A DNA stretch of 64,000 nt from Caprimulgus europaeus. Lineage: Eukaryota; Chordata; Aves; Caprimulgiformes; Caprimulgidae. The DNA is taken from positions 4,395,054 through 4,459,053 of the forward strand of contig OU015529.1 in NCBI GenBank assembly GCA_907165065.1. The letters are read 5' to 3'. This document shows, one piece after another, positions 1 to 11,300 of this stretch. A model generated the notes under the pieces. That model was not told the origin of the DNA, did not search any database, and saw only the letters and a program-made list of their open reading frames with translations. How positions within the stretch are numbered: the first letter of the stretch is position 1; each line of letters starts with the position of its first letter. Made by a program: the position numbers and the translations under genes.

Positions 1-712
1 AATGGGTATTTCATGAGAAACTGTTGAAGAATATCCACAGTAAACCAGTGCAAAATTGCTAATGGAAAATATTCCCATCAGAACCCAGGCCACTTAGAAA
101 GGATGTAATAAACTGCTTGCTGGATAAAAAATAACTATAAAGTACGATAAAGAAAGAAACAATAACAAAGGACAGCTTGTTTTTTAATAAAAACTACTGA
201 AGAATTAGCACAGAAATTTCTTGAACAAATTCAATCAGTTCCCAGATCATGCAAGAACAATGTGATAAATTTCACACTGTAATCTTCTCACAAGGTAATT
301 TATAATTTCCCATCTACATTTTCTCCAAGGCCTCATATTTTCCATTTTGTCAGGGTAGCTGATAGCAGCCACTTCCAAACCTTTAACATCAAATGACACA
401 TAAATCTCATGACCCTTCACATCAGAGGACAAAAATGCTGCAAAACATGAGAGCTACTACGGATTTGCACAGTCCTGGGGATTCCTTGTACCACTTACTC
501 ATTGTGAGATGGAGCTCTCCTAACCTATCCCTGGGAGAGTGCATGTGCATGGGATGGAGAAGCTGAGGTGTCTTCCCCACCTGAACGTGGCTAAGGGTGG
601 CACATGTGCCCCATCCCCAGAGCAATGCCCAGGTTTGGTCCTGGTGTACCCACAAAAGACAGTGACGTCTTCACCTGCCACACACTCTCCCAATGACATT
701 CCCACCAAAACC
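1..712. other. Non-coding stretch, nothing recognised
   Basis: AT-rich, apparently unique sequence. Open frames here are short (up to 136 codons), overlap on both strands and show no recognisable domain. I see no repeat family until the CR1 tail that follows. Confidence 0.6.
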
Positions 713-850
713 TCCTGGACTTCAAGGACAGACTGGATGAAGCTTTGAGCAACCTGGTCTAGTGGAAGGTGTCCCTGCTGCTGGCAGGGGGGTTGGAACT
801 GGATGAGCTTCAAGGTCTCTTCCAACCCAAACCAGTCTGTGATTCTATGA
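713..850 (+). mobile_element. CR1 LINE 3' fragment (group A)
   Basis: The 3' end of a CR1 non-LTR retrotransposon, strongly truncated at the 5' end. It starts around 'tggacttcaaggacagactg', runs through the group A motif 'gagcaacctggtctagtgga' and ends in 'ccagtctgtgattctatgac', the CR1 octamer tail. Only the non-coding 3' UTR and the last few ORF2 codons can be present, so it cannot move by itself. The same tail occurs at 20448-20789 and, reversed, at 22177-22552 and 55482-55957. Confidence 0.9.
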
Positions 851-3556
851 CTTTCCCAACTTGTCCCTACCAAATATTGCTGACAAGACCAAGGGGGTTT
901 GTCCTTAATCTGTGGGCAGCAAGACTGCATTTACCAACATTGCTGAGAAGTCTTCAGCCTCTTCCAGTTAGAGAAACCTGAAGCCATTAGATCCTTCCAC
1001 CAAAAGCTTTATTTGGAGCCATGAAGCTCTCTGCTATCGGCAACCTCAATTTCTACTTGCTTTAAACTATGATTGGCACAGAGCAAATTTAAGTGCCGTG
1101 GAAATCAGACTCTTATTCCCAGTCCCTTGTATACAGAGCTTAGAAGGAGACTCTTGTTGTCACCTGAACAGAAGCACAGGTTACTTTAAAGTCACTTTTG
1201 AAGCCAGCTCTGCTTTTTCCACACGTGGCACAAGGATGTTATTCTCAGTCTAAAAGATTTCTATTACCCTTCAGGGAAAAGAGTAATAAGAAAAGCAGCA
1301 AAAGTCAAATGTTTTAGGGAAGATGAGCATTAGGATTTGTGTCTGCTCTCTGACAGGCTCCACTGAAGTGAAAGCAGAGCAGCTGCCAGGCGTGGTGGTG
1401 AAGAAGAGGATGCCTTTGAGATTTAAAGAGTGCAACGTACCAAAATAAAGATATAACAGTTCTGTAGTACGTGCACCACAAATTTCTGTGAGTATAATTA
1501 CCCAGCAATTTGTAGGAGTCAGTAAATATCCCACTGCCACATGTTATTTATTAGTGAAATCTACCAAATTGCAGAATAATTAAAGGATAAGTTACATGGC
1601 ATTTGTGCCCAGTGACTCAATAAAATCACTTTAACAGCTGTTTTGACATAATGTTCACTTTATTTACAAAGAAATTGTTATGCTGAAACAGCTGTGGGAC
1701 TGCTTTTCATCTTGCCTGGCTTTACATCTTTTCATAACTGGGAGACTAATAGAAATCCTATTTATCCAAATTTTCCTCTGTATTGAATAAGCTACAGAGG
1801 ATAAGGTTTTAGGAGTACATTCACAGGGCTCTGTGCAGTGAAAGCACTTGCTGCTTGAAATTCTGTACCTCTCCCTGATATTTCTCTACAGGAAAAATAA
1901 AAGTTTGTAAAGGTCTTTCAGGCAAGAGAATATTCCTCATTATTTATGAATAAAATAAAATATGAAGCTACTAATTTATTACTTAAAGAAGTACAAACCT
2001 GTGTGTGAGGAAGGTATTTCATGTTGGATTTAGTTACCTCTATATTAGACTGGAGAAATTATGCTGAAAGCAGTTGCCTTCCACCAGTACAAAACTGGCA
2101 ACAGAACTGGTTTGCAGGAATTGTCCTACAATTTTCTGCCAGAAGAGACCTGGCAAGAAGTACACAGGGAAATCAAGGCTTCAGGGCTGCCATGGCATTT
2201 TTAAGGGACAGTCCCCAAAGTGATTTGTTGGATGTTGCACAGAGTACAAATTAATCCACCTAAATTTAGGTGGCAAAGGGAGCCATTGAGAGACAACTGG
2301 GATGAAAAATCCAGCCATCTAGAAAGAAGTGTGATGAGAGCTCTCATGATTTTGTGTCTGTGTATTTATCAGAAGGCACGTTTGCCCAATCAGCAATGAT
2401 CAATAAACCTTTTGGAAACAAGCAGAGGGCATGTAGCAGCCTTTGTGGTGATGCAGGGACATGATTTCTGTCTAAGAAAAATCAAATTCAGTTTCCTGGT
2501 TCTAACAGTTGGTGATGGTCAACCTGAGCGTGAGGCATTCGTGAGGCACAGAAGCTGTGAGGATTTAATTCATCCAGATCATCACCACTTTTGGTAGGAG
2601 TGATTTATACAAACTGATGGTTTAAGGGAAATTGTTATGCAGTGTTTGAGAACAATGAAGCAGAACACTCTGAAGGCAATCTAAGCAATATGCATCTCAG
2701 CTAAGGGCTTCAAGTACCTCCAGAAGTTATTTCAGGCTTATACATTATTCATCTGCAATAACTGTCTTTTAAAATATAACTGTTAGAGGTAACAACAATC
2801 AATGCTTATTCACCATTGCTGTCACTACACTTAACAAGGAGTAGCCTGGAATGTCAGTGCACAAGAATATTCCTGAAATCTCTCCCCCTTCTCTTACAAA
2901 AATGTAGTGAATTGTAACAAAATTGGGCTGGTTATGTGTAGCCTTTCCCTGGAACATCCTCAGCATAGTTTCAGTGTTGAAATCTGCTGAAAAAGTCACT
3001 CCTTGTGAGCTGAAATACCTTCAGTCAGAGAACTGTAAGGGAAAATTATAATGGTATTAAAACCCCCCTCAATTTGTGATGTAGCAGAGACATTTCTCTG
3101 CTTTTCTTTTAGCTAGGTACATTGTACAAGCTGGTTTCTGAGGATAAATGTAATTGTGTGTGGAAATAATGGAAAATATATTTAGGCCATGTGCTGTTTC
3201 TGTTGTTTAGTTTAATGATTTTTAAATATAAGTCACATTGTGCAAAGCTTCATTTCCTTTTTGAACTGTATTTTATCAGCCAGAGCCATTGCTTCTGGCG
3301 CAGATGTGAGTGTTGCACAAAAAATGCTGTGAAAAATCAGGAGGAATCACAGTCAGGGACTTCTAGATATTCATTAACCAAATATCACACTGGTGAGAAG
3401 TCATTTTTTCTCTTTCCTAACCAGAATAAAGAAAATCTTGTACAACATCAGCTGGAGGGATGGTGAGCTGCGATGAGGCAAACTGGGCTGGCTGACTCAG
3501 TCCCTTGGAGTGTTCATTCGATTCTAACTTTGAATGTGGATGGGATATTTTGGTTT
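851..3556. other. Non-coding stretch, nothing recognised
   Basis: About 2.7 kb of AT-rich, CpG-poor sequence with no repeat family that I can identify. The 1560-1680 part has several homeodomain-like AT cores but no coding signal. A short plus-strand frame near 3380-3420 contains a stretch resembling a zinc-finger linker (see findings), but not a complete zinc finger. Confidence 0.55.
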
Positions 3557-4080
3557 GCAGATTGAATGCTGGGTTCAGTTTTGGGCCCCTGACTCCAAGA
3601 AGGACATGGAGGTGCTGGAGCGTGTCCAGAGAAGGGCAACAGAGCTGGGGAAGGGTCTGGAGCACAAGTGTGCTGAGTTCCCGGCTGAGGGAACTGGGGG
3701 TGTTGAGCCTGGAGAAAAGGAGGCTGAGGGGAGACCTTCTGGCTCTGTCCAACTCCCTGCAAGGAGGGTGGAGAGAGGTGGGGGTGGGTCTGTTCAACCA
3801 AGGGCCAAGGGACAGGACAAGAGGAAATGGCCTTAAGTTGTGCCCAGGGCAGTTGAGATGGGATGTGAGGAAGAATTTCTTTGCTGAAAGGGTTCTGAGG
3901 CATGGGAAGGGGTTGCCCAGGGCAGTGGTGGAGTCCCCATCCCTGGAGGGATTGAAGAGTCATGTAGACACAGTGCTGAGGGACATGGGTTAGTGGGGGA
4001 CTGGTCAGTGTTGGGTTCATGATTGGACTTGATGATCTTAAAGGGCTTTTCCAATCGAGGCAATTCTGGGATTCTGTGAT
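3557..4080 (+). mobile_element. CR1 LINE fragment with ORF2 3' end (group B)
   Basis: A 5'-truncated CR1 copy of about 520 bp. Its 5' part translates to the ORF2 C-terminal region ([14 protein letters not shown], then [16 protein letters not shown]). After a frame change it continues as [19 protein letters not shown] and further, ending with DTVLRDMG at about 3993. The 3' UTR carries 'gacttgatgatcttaaaggg' and ends in 'attctgggattctgtgat'. The ORF2 end normally follows the reverse-transcriptase domain, which is absent here. The nucleotide sequence is about 94% identical by eye to 26432-26954, and both have the same frameshift. Confidence 0.95.
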
Positions 4081-4856
4081 CTAGTTTCTTGATGTGATAA
4101 TAAGTGAGAAGCTGCTACTTGGGTGTGGTATTTTCCCCTTGTGCTTTGAAATCCTTCACAAAGACTTAGATATAAGCTTTGTCCCTTGGTTATACAACCA
4201 AGTGTCCATCAGTCCATCAAGCACAGATATATTGCCTGTGACATTCCCACCATGAAGATGGATTGCTAGAGGAAGGCATAAAATATGATTTGACAGCAAG
4301 GGAAACAATGAGATGAAAGTCCGATTTTCTCCAGAACATGTAGATTATTTCCTAAACCTTAAACTGTGGATACCTCTGGGGAATGCAAATCAGATAGCTC
4401 AAAGGAAGAAAAATAAGTTAGATACCTGGCCAGATAAGCTTGGTTACCACTCAACTGGGTACCTCAGCTGAGTACAAGTGCCACTTGTACAGCTGTGTTG
4501 CTCCCTAAGTGCTGGGTACCTGCACCCCTTTCCATCTACATCTCCAGTTAGAGGTGAGGGGCTGTAACTCAGCCCTTGTAGCACTTTCAAAGTCATCACA
4601 GTACAACTGCTTCATTATGGACATTCAATATTTTTTTTTCATTCTTTTAATTGATAATGATGGCATAAATTAGAGCAATTTTCACTGAGCCACAGAGTAA
4701 AGAGGCTGCTGCAAGGGACTGTGGATGTGCAGCTGGAGAGCTGGATGGGGCCAATGATGACATGTGAATCTCAGCAGGGATACATCCATGCACCCCCTTA
4801 GCATTCAATGGGTGGCCTTTGAGTGGGAAATTCTGATATATGCTCGACATGGAACC
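4081..4856. other. Non-coding stretch, nothing recognised
   Basis: Unique-looking AT-rich sequence between a CR1 tail and an ATT microsatellite. No coding or RNA gene signal was seen. Confidence 0.55.
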
Positions 4857-4914
4857 ATTATTATTATTATTATTATTACTATTATTATTACTACTACTAT
4901 TATCATTAATTATT
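4857..4914. repeat. (ATT)n microsatellite, imperfect
   Basis: A run of ATT/TTA trinucleotides interrupted by ACT units (attattact and actactactatt), about 58 bp long. The interruptions suggest an older tract that is losing purity. Confidence 0.95.
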
Positions 4915-5125
4915 CAGCTTGCTGAGCATGAGTGCATAAATCTGTAATGATGTTGTGTGCACATGGAATGATAAAAACCAGTTGCCTAAAAAAGATTGTT
5001 CTGAAACACCATCCTTTAGAGGATATACTTGTACCTCTTCCCTTTCATTCATTCCTGTCCAAGATGATAAGTAATTGCTTAGCTGAAGGATGCAGACCTA
5101 TAGTGGTACATGTGAATAAACATGG

Positions 5126-5213
5126 CATCACAGAATTGCCTGGATTGGAAAAGACCTTTAAGATCATCAAATTCAATCACTGACCTCACACTGGCAATAG
5201 TGAAATAGCAGAG
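5126..5213 (-). mobile_element. CR1 LINE 3' tail (group B), diverged
   Basis: Read on the minus strand, this ends with 'gatgatcttaaaggtctttt' followed by 'ccaatccaggcaattctgtg'. That matches the 3' UTR of the group B copies at 3557-4080 and 26270-26954. Similarity fades near 5200-5213, so the inner boundary is approximate. No coding part remains. Confidence 0.8.
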
Positions 5214-7608
5214 GGGATTCCAGAACAAGCCAGAAATCACCATCTCCTGCCAGTGGGATGTGGGTTACGTGCCATTTACAAAGCTAGCCTGTGACCAACA
5301 CAGTTGATCACACCTGACCTTCATGATCAGTCCTGTTCATGACACCAGTGTGGGTAGAGAGCCACCACAACATGTGCAATGCTAATTGGCTCCAGGAGAG
5401 TTTTGAGCCGAGACTTACACTGAAAATCCCTCTAAATGCCAAAATTTGCTGAGATTGTGAGAAACAAAGTCATGCGTGATTCTGAATGTTGGCCAGCTCT
5501 TAAGGACAGATTAAATAAGGTTTTAATTTTGGTAAACATGAACTTCCTAGGAATCTAACCAAATTAAAGGATGTTTTTTCTCCAAAACATTTACTTCAGT
5601 GGACAACTTGTTCCCATCAGCAACTGAATTTCAACGATTCTAGAAACTCTTTTGTGTCCCGCAAATGTAGGTGCAGGCTGAACAGTGTACACACAAATTT
5701 GGGGGCTGTAATGAGGAACAGAAGAGTTGCTGTTACTCCAGACAGGGATATGATAAAGCCTTCCCCAAGGCTATGCACAAAGGAACATCTCTGAGTCCTG
5801 CTGAGACCACATATGGTCACAGCTCCTCATCTCAGCAAGGCAGATAACTTGCTTGCTGCTTTGAGAAGCACATTTTGAGGGACATCAAGGACTCAAGCTG
5901 CCGAGCACTGAAGCAGATTGAAGCCCTTCAAGGCTCCTAAGAATTAATATTGAAGCTGCAATTCTAAAATGATAAAAACTCCATCAGAGGTACTGTGCAA
6001 GAGCAGGGAAATCCACGCTGTGCACTCTACTTCTGCTTAAACCTTACCATCCTGCATTATAGCAATGCCTTCTCCACAAAGCCTGTTGCTCTAAATGTGA
6101 CAAACAGTGTTGGCACGCTCCTTTGGGCTGTTGTTGGCACTGTTCCTTTGGACTGCTGTTTGTAAAGTGCTGATTATAGTCTAGATTCCTTTTTTTGGTA
6201 CCCTTTATTATCTGTTTGAGGAACTTTGAGGAGGAGAATCCTGTTTTATGAGGGATGTAGAGAGTAGGGAATAGTTTTGAGCACACAGTGCCAAACTTTA
6301 GAAAGCCCAGTCTTATGTAGAACCTTAAAGGGAGAAGCAGTCATTTGCAAAGATGCATTTGAACTTCTTGCCCAGGTTTTTACATGGGTAAACATGATAC
6401 CCCCATAACAAGCAGGTGCACTCCTGACCTATGAAGTCAATAGCTCTATACCCACCTACTCTGGTGAGGCCAGTCCATGCAGGATCATTCTTCTGTGAAA
6501 ATAGAAAATATATATAGACTGTGCTGTGGGTTCTGTAACTTGGCAAAATGGAAATGCTTTCAGTTTTAGTAAAAATCCTGGATGTCAATACCTCTAGGGG
6601 AAAAGGACCTCACGTTCTCCATCACATTTTGGTGAGAAGCTCATATCTTGCATTGCCAAGTGACATATTTCCTATCCTATCCTTTCGAATTCTTGGCTTT
6701 GGAATCCTTTTAGGGTGTCAGCTGATGTGATGATATAGGTTCAGCTCATTTCCTATATGTCCCCAGAATAAATGTCCAAGAAGATGGAATTTAATAGATC
6801 AAGGAGATTAATGTAGCAGTAAATGGGCAGAGGCAGAGGAATGTCTTAGCAAGCTGCTGCTCTCTGATCTTGACTCTCTCATCAATACTTTTCAATCTAC
6901 TGTGCTGAGAGGGGTATCACTTCTAATGCCCTGAGGTCACTGGAACCACACATCAAATCTGTAATCCTTGAACTGGCAGCACAGCAAATGATTTCTCTAT
7001 TGGTCTTTATAACTGTAATTGTCACCGAACAGGATCTTTATCTATTTCTCACTCTAAATTATGTGACTGATGCTACAGATGGTCTCTGCACAAAGACAAA
7101 CCCAGTGGTTTCTGCTGGTGTGAAGCTGATGAACAGTGCTATCTGTTGGCTTTTATGTCTTTCAAAAGCAATTTATTGCCAGATGGTCTTCTGAGATTGT
7201 ATAATCTTCTCCTGTACAGTTGAGGTAACGTTGATGTTGAGCACAAACCTTCATTTCCAAGGTATTGTAATCCGTAGCCACATAACGTAATAATAATAAT
7301 AAAAAAATAATAATTCTCCCTCTTGTTGTAGTAATAGAACAGAAAAGATTGCAGTGCTGAACAGTTGTGCAGGGTTGTGAAACTACTGATTCGTGGAGTG
7401 TACACGGCTTAGAGTATAATTAACAAGATACTGAGTTTTTTATTAATTTAGATCCTCAGTTCACACATGCTCTGCCTTAATCCTGGCCAAAGAACTCGGA
7501 TGTCTAACGGCTGCTCATTCATTTTTTTCAGGTCATGCAGACTCAGAGGGGACAAGAAGGCACATCCCATCACTCAGTGGCCATGGGAAAGGGATTTGGT
7601 AGTCACCC
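5214..7608. other. Non-coding stretch, nothing recognised
   Basis: About 2.4 kb of AT-rich sequence. Open frames of up to 88 codons occur on both strands without recognisable content. A small AT-rich patch (taataataataataaaaaaa) lies at about 7290-7310. Confidence 0.55.
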
Positions 7609-8373
7609 CTACATGAACAAGGGCCTTCTGGGCCGGTGTGGCACTTTGGGGTGATATGACTGAAGAGGAATATGAGCATCCAAGGCCTGTTCCTTGCCTG
7701 CTCTGGGGCTAATCTGACTTTCCTGGCCCAGCTCTGTATGTTTTATTAGATGTATTCTGCCTGAGTTCCTGTATGACTCATGGTTTGAGCTGCTATCACC
7801 AATTACACAGCTGTAGGGCCTTAAACTGGAGGTGGGAGTGGGATTATTTATCAACACATCTCAAGGCTGGTACATATTTTTTGAATGAATCTCCTTCCCC
7901 TTCTGAGGTTGTCTGAACACTGGTGTCCCCTCACTGCCCCCTTCCTTCTTGGGGAAGATGCGATTCAACGCTCTCCTCCTAACAAGACTTAGGTCAAATC
8001 GCGATGAGCAAAGTTTGAGATGAATTGGGCAATGTTTACTGGGTGTATTACCTGTTCTCCGCCATCTCCACTCCTCCCAACAAGGAGCAGGAGTTCCTTG
8101 GTCATTTTGTAGCTCTCCATCCTGCTGCAATGCAGGCAGGACCATCAATACATCATCTGTGAAATGGGTTTGTTGATGTTCATGGAAATACCCAGCAAAG
8201 GGATTTTCTCCCCTATTGATTGCATCTTTTGGCTTGGCAGCTGGACTCCCATGCTGCTGGTGTCCTGAGTACATCCACTCTGTAGCTGCTGGTAGCAGAG
8301 GAACAGAAATGTCCATTTTAATCAGGACTGAGTGGGAAATGACTTCTCCTGGGTGCACTCTGTAGTGCTGAGC
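7609..8373 (-). other. Long minus-strand open frame with one internal TGA, unrecognised
   Basis: Reading the minus strand from 8373 down to 7609 gives 255 codons in one frame, interrupted only by a TGA at 7863-7861. The frame is bounded upstream by a TGA at 8376-8374. No ATG-initiated long reading is evident at the 5' end; the longest sub-frame begins at a GTG (8358). The first part is 165 residues, mixed and basic near its end (for example FDLSLVRRRALNRIF). The second part is 82 residues. It does not resemble CR1 ORF2, and I do not recognise a family. There is no clear start context or flanking splice-site series. It could be a chance open frame, a decayed exon or retrocopy, or part of an unidentified old element. 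A frame of this size is rare but not impossible by chance in 64 kb. Confidence 0.25.
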
Positions 8374-8376
8374 TCA

Positions 8377-11300
8377 GCAGCATTGGGACAGTTTTCCTTT
8401 ATGGGTAAAAAAAAGCCAATGTTTGAACTGCTTGTCAGGTAGCAGAACTTTAATGCTATTGAAAGACTTTTTTTATCTTTTCCTTCTTTTCAGCATTGTC
8501 TGCAAGTATTTTTCAAGTAGATGTGAAAGCAAGGGGCTGGATTCTCAGCTGCTTGAGCTGTCACAGTTGACTCAATAAGGATAGTTGATTTATAGCAGCT
8601 GTGAATCTGGTTTTATACGAAATTTATTAAAAACTTAAAGCCCCTCAAAACCACCAAGTCTGATCCTACTAATCCTTAACTGTTTCAGTGAATCAAGACA
8701 GTGGTTTTTTACCAATAGCTTTGTGCATCTCTCCTGTCTGAGATGTGTTCCACAATTTTATGAACATCTCTACCTTTATCTTTCACTGAGAACCATTCTA
8801 TTATATCCCCTGGTAATGAGAACAAACCAAATTAATACATTTCCTACGAGATGATATGCCAAATATTTTAGAGAAGAAGTGTTTTGGACGTAGATGGCAC
8901 ATATTTTTCCAAAGGAGACCATCACCAGTATAGAACAACACTGAGCTAATGGTTGTTTTTAGAGCAAACATCATGTCATAAAGCCGTGGGGAAACACTCA
9001 GCTATATCATAACTGTGTTCGCAGGTGAACTTGGAGAATTTATCCAGAAGTCTCCTAAAATAAGGAGAAAAACCATTTAATGGCAATTTTGCATCTTGAA
9101 CTCATGTGGAAATTATGCAAGGAAGTATTAATTCTTGGAAAAAATGTTTAAAGCAGTTGAAAAGTGAGAAAGGAAAACAGCATATGGGGACAAATGAATT
9201 TAAACACATAACAGGAACAGAGGTAGCTCTACAATCAACAGCACAACTGACAGAGCAACCAGCCAGGAAGCCAGATGCTGTGTCAATAGGAAATATCTTC
9301 CACCACTTGGCATTTGACTCCTGGAATTGCCAAGGACAATGGAAAAAAATTTGCATGTGGGAAGTAGCACCCCAGGAACCAGAAAGCAACTGCGTACGAA
9401 GAGAGTTGAGTTCAAAAAAAGGCATGGACAATCTTTTTTTGGAAAGGAGTGTGCCAAAGGGAGAAGGCAGAGGAGCTTTTGTGCAGGGGAAATGACATTC
9501 AGATGTTTGTTTGTGTCATTCCTAACCAGGGTGATGTGTTTGGGTGCTTAGCTTGACAGTGCAAGGCTTGACATGGACAATGTTGCAGTGATGCACACAC
9601 AGGTTGCCATGACTGATGGTCAACCGTGTCTGGTGGCACCCAGAAGGCATGGTGTGTGGAACAAAGACCAGATGAAGGCAATTGGGTTTTTTGGGTTTTT
9701 TTTGGGGGGCATTTGGTTTTTTTTTTGAGGAATGAAAACTCAAAATTTCCTAGAAAATCCCACTTTTCTGTTCTGTGCCCACACAGACACCCAGGGCTTG
9801 GTTTTGCAGGGGGAAGCTGGGATATCAGACAGCAAAGCTCTGCTATTAAAAGCTCAGCAGAGTTTAAACAGCAAATTGGGCTCCACCTGTGTAAACTAAC
9901 TCTTTGTCTTCATCTGCAGAGGGATTCACATGTGTACTCTAGCTGCCATGAGACGGTCAAGCATGAATCCCATGTTTTCTGAGATAAGACTATAATTATC
10001 TCTTTTAAAAAAGTATATATTCCCCAAAAAGGGTGGTCTGAGCTTTGGCAGAGTTGTATTTTCTGCAGATGCACGCACATATGCCCCTGTCTACTTGCCT
10101 TTTTTTTTTTTTTTAAATAAAAGAGTAATCCAACCCAAAATTTAGTGGCTTTTCCTGTGCAAAAGAAAAAACTTGCTTGAACTTGTGCTTTTCAAAAGCA
10201 TAAGATGGGGATTTGCAGTGATTCTGTCACCCCTCTGTGGGTAAGAGCCTGGGAGATTCCTGGTGGGTAGCCAAGCCCAGTGGGGGGACAGATGCTGTGT
10301 CCGTCTGTCCAGCAGCAGCAGCTGAGCTCTCTGTGTGGATGGAGCCCTGAGGACAGCCCCCCAACTAGCATCTCTCCAGACAGCCAGGTCCAGGAGAAAG
10401 ACCTAGAGATGACCTATCTGAAAAAAAAAAGTCCTGCTAGCTCATTGCATCTGAATTTAAAGTCTTCCCTGGTTAAATCACGGCTGCGCAGTAGGATACG
10501 TTCTCCCATCATTCAGTGGAGGATTTTACTCTCAGAAATTATAAAACCTGAACCCTGTTCTCACTGTTTTTATAATCACAGCTGGGTCACACATTTTTAA
10601 TTGCTCTCCTGCATTAATGCAAAGATGGCTAAATCTATTCTTTCAGTCCTCAAAGGGAATAAAAAGCCTGGCAAGGAGACTTTATACTGGCAAGTCTACT
10701 GCTTCTACTGGGAAAGTTGTAGCAGGACAATATGTGCAAAGCACCTGCCAGAGCTTGGGGTGGCTACCTAAGGACTATAAAAAGATCACACACTTCTTTC
10801 CCATGAACAAATACGAACCAAAGGCAGAAAAGAGAAGATGTGTCCAACATAATCAAACAGCCTATGAAACATCCTCATCCCTGGATGACTTTCCACCAAG
10901 TTTTGATGATCAAAGCACATTGGGTTTTTTTTGTGGCTAGAAGAGAGATGGATCCTTGGCGTTTCCTCCTCCAGCTGGAGAGTGGGAGGATGATGGGAAT
11001 CACTGGGGTGGGAAATGCTCCAGGACCATGGTGCCCACCGCAGCAAGGGTTCTCTGAGCCCAGGGAAGGTTGATTCATTAATGGGGATCCTGGGTTTATT
11101 CAGCTGTAAAACTCAACAGTATTTGCTGGAAACCCAGAATTTTGAAGGCACCCATAGGTAGGAAAAAGGAAGAAATGAGTGAGACACTTTTCTTATTGAT
11201 ATAATTTTTCCACAGTTGATCTATGTCCACAAAAATAACCGGAAAGCAGCTGGGGATGTAAATTGGAGATGTTTGGAGTCTTGTTTGCGTTGGATATTTC

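Noticed and set aside
9106-9495. 129-codon plus-strand open frame
   Set aside because: No family resemblance, and overlapping frames on the opposite strand are of similar length. No supporting promoter or splice signals.
10100-10130. T run followed by aaataaaag as a possible processed pseudogene tail or polyadenylation site
   Set aside because: No adjacent coding similarity on either strand and no target-site duplication visible.
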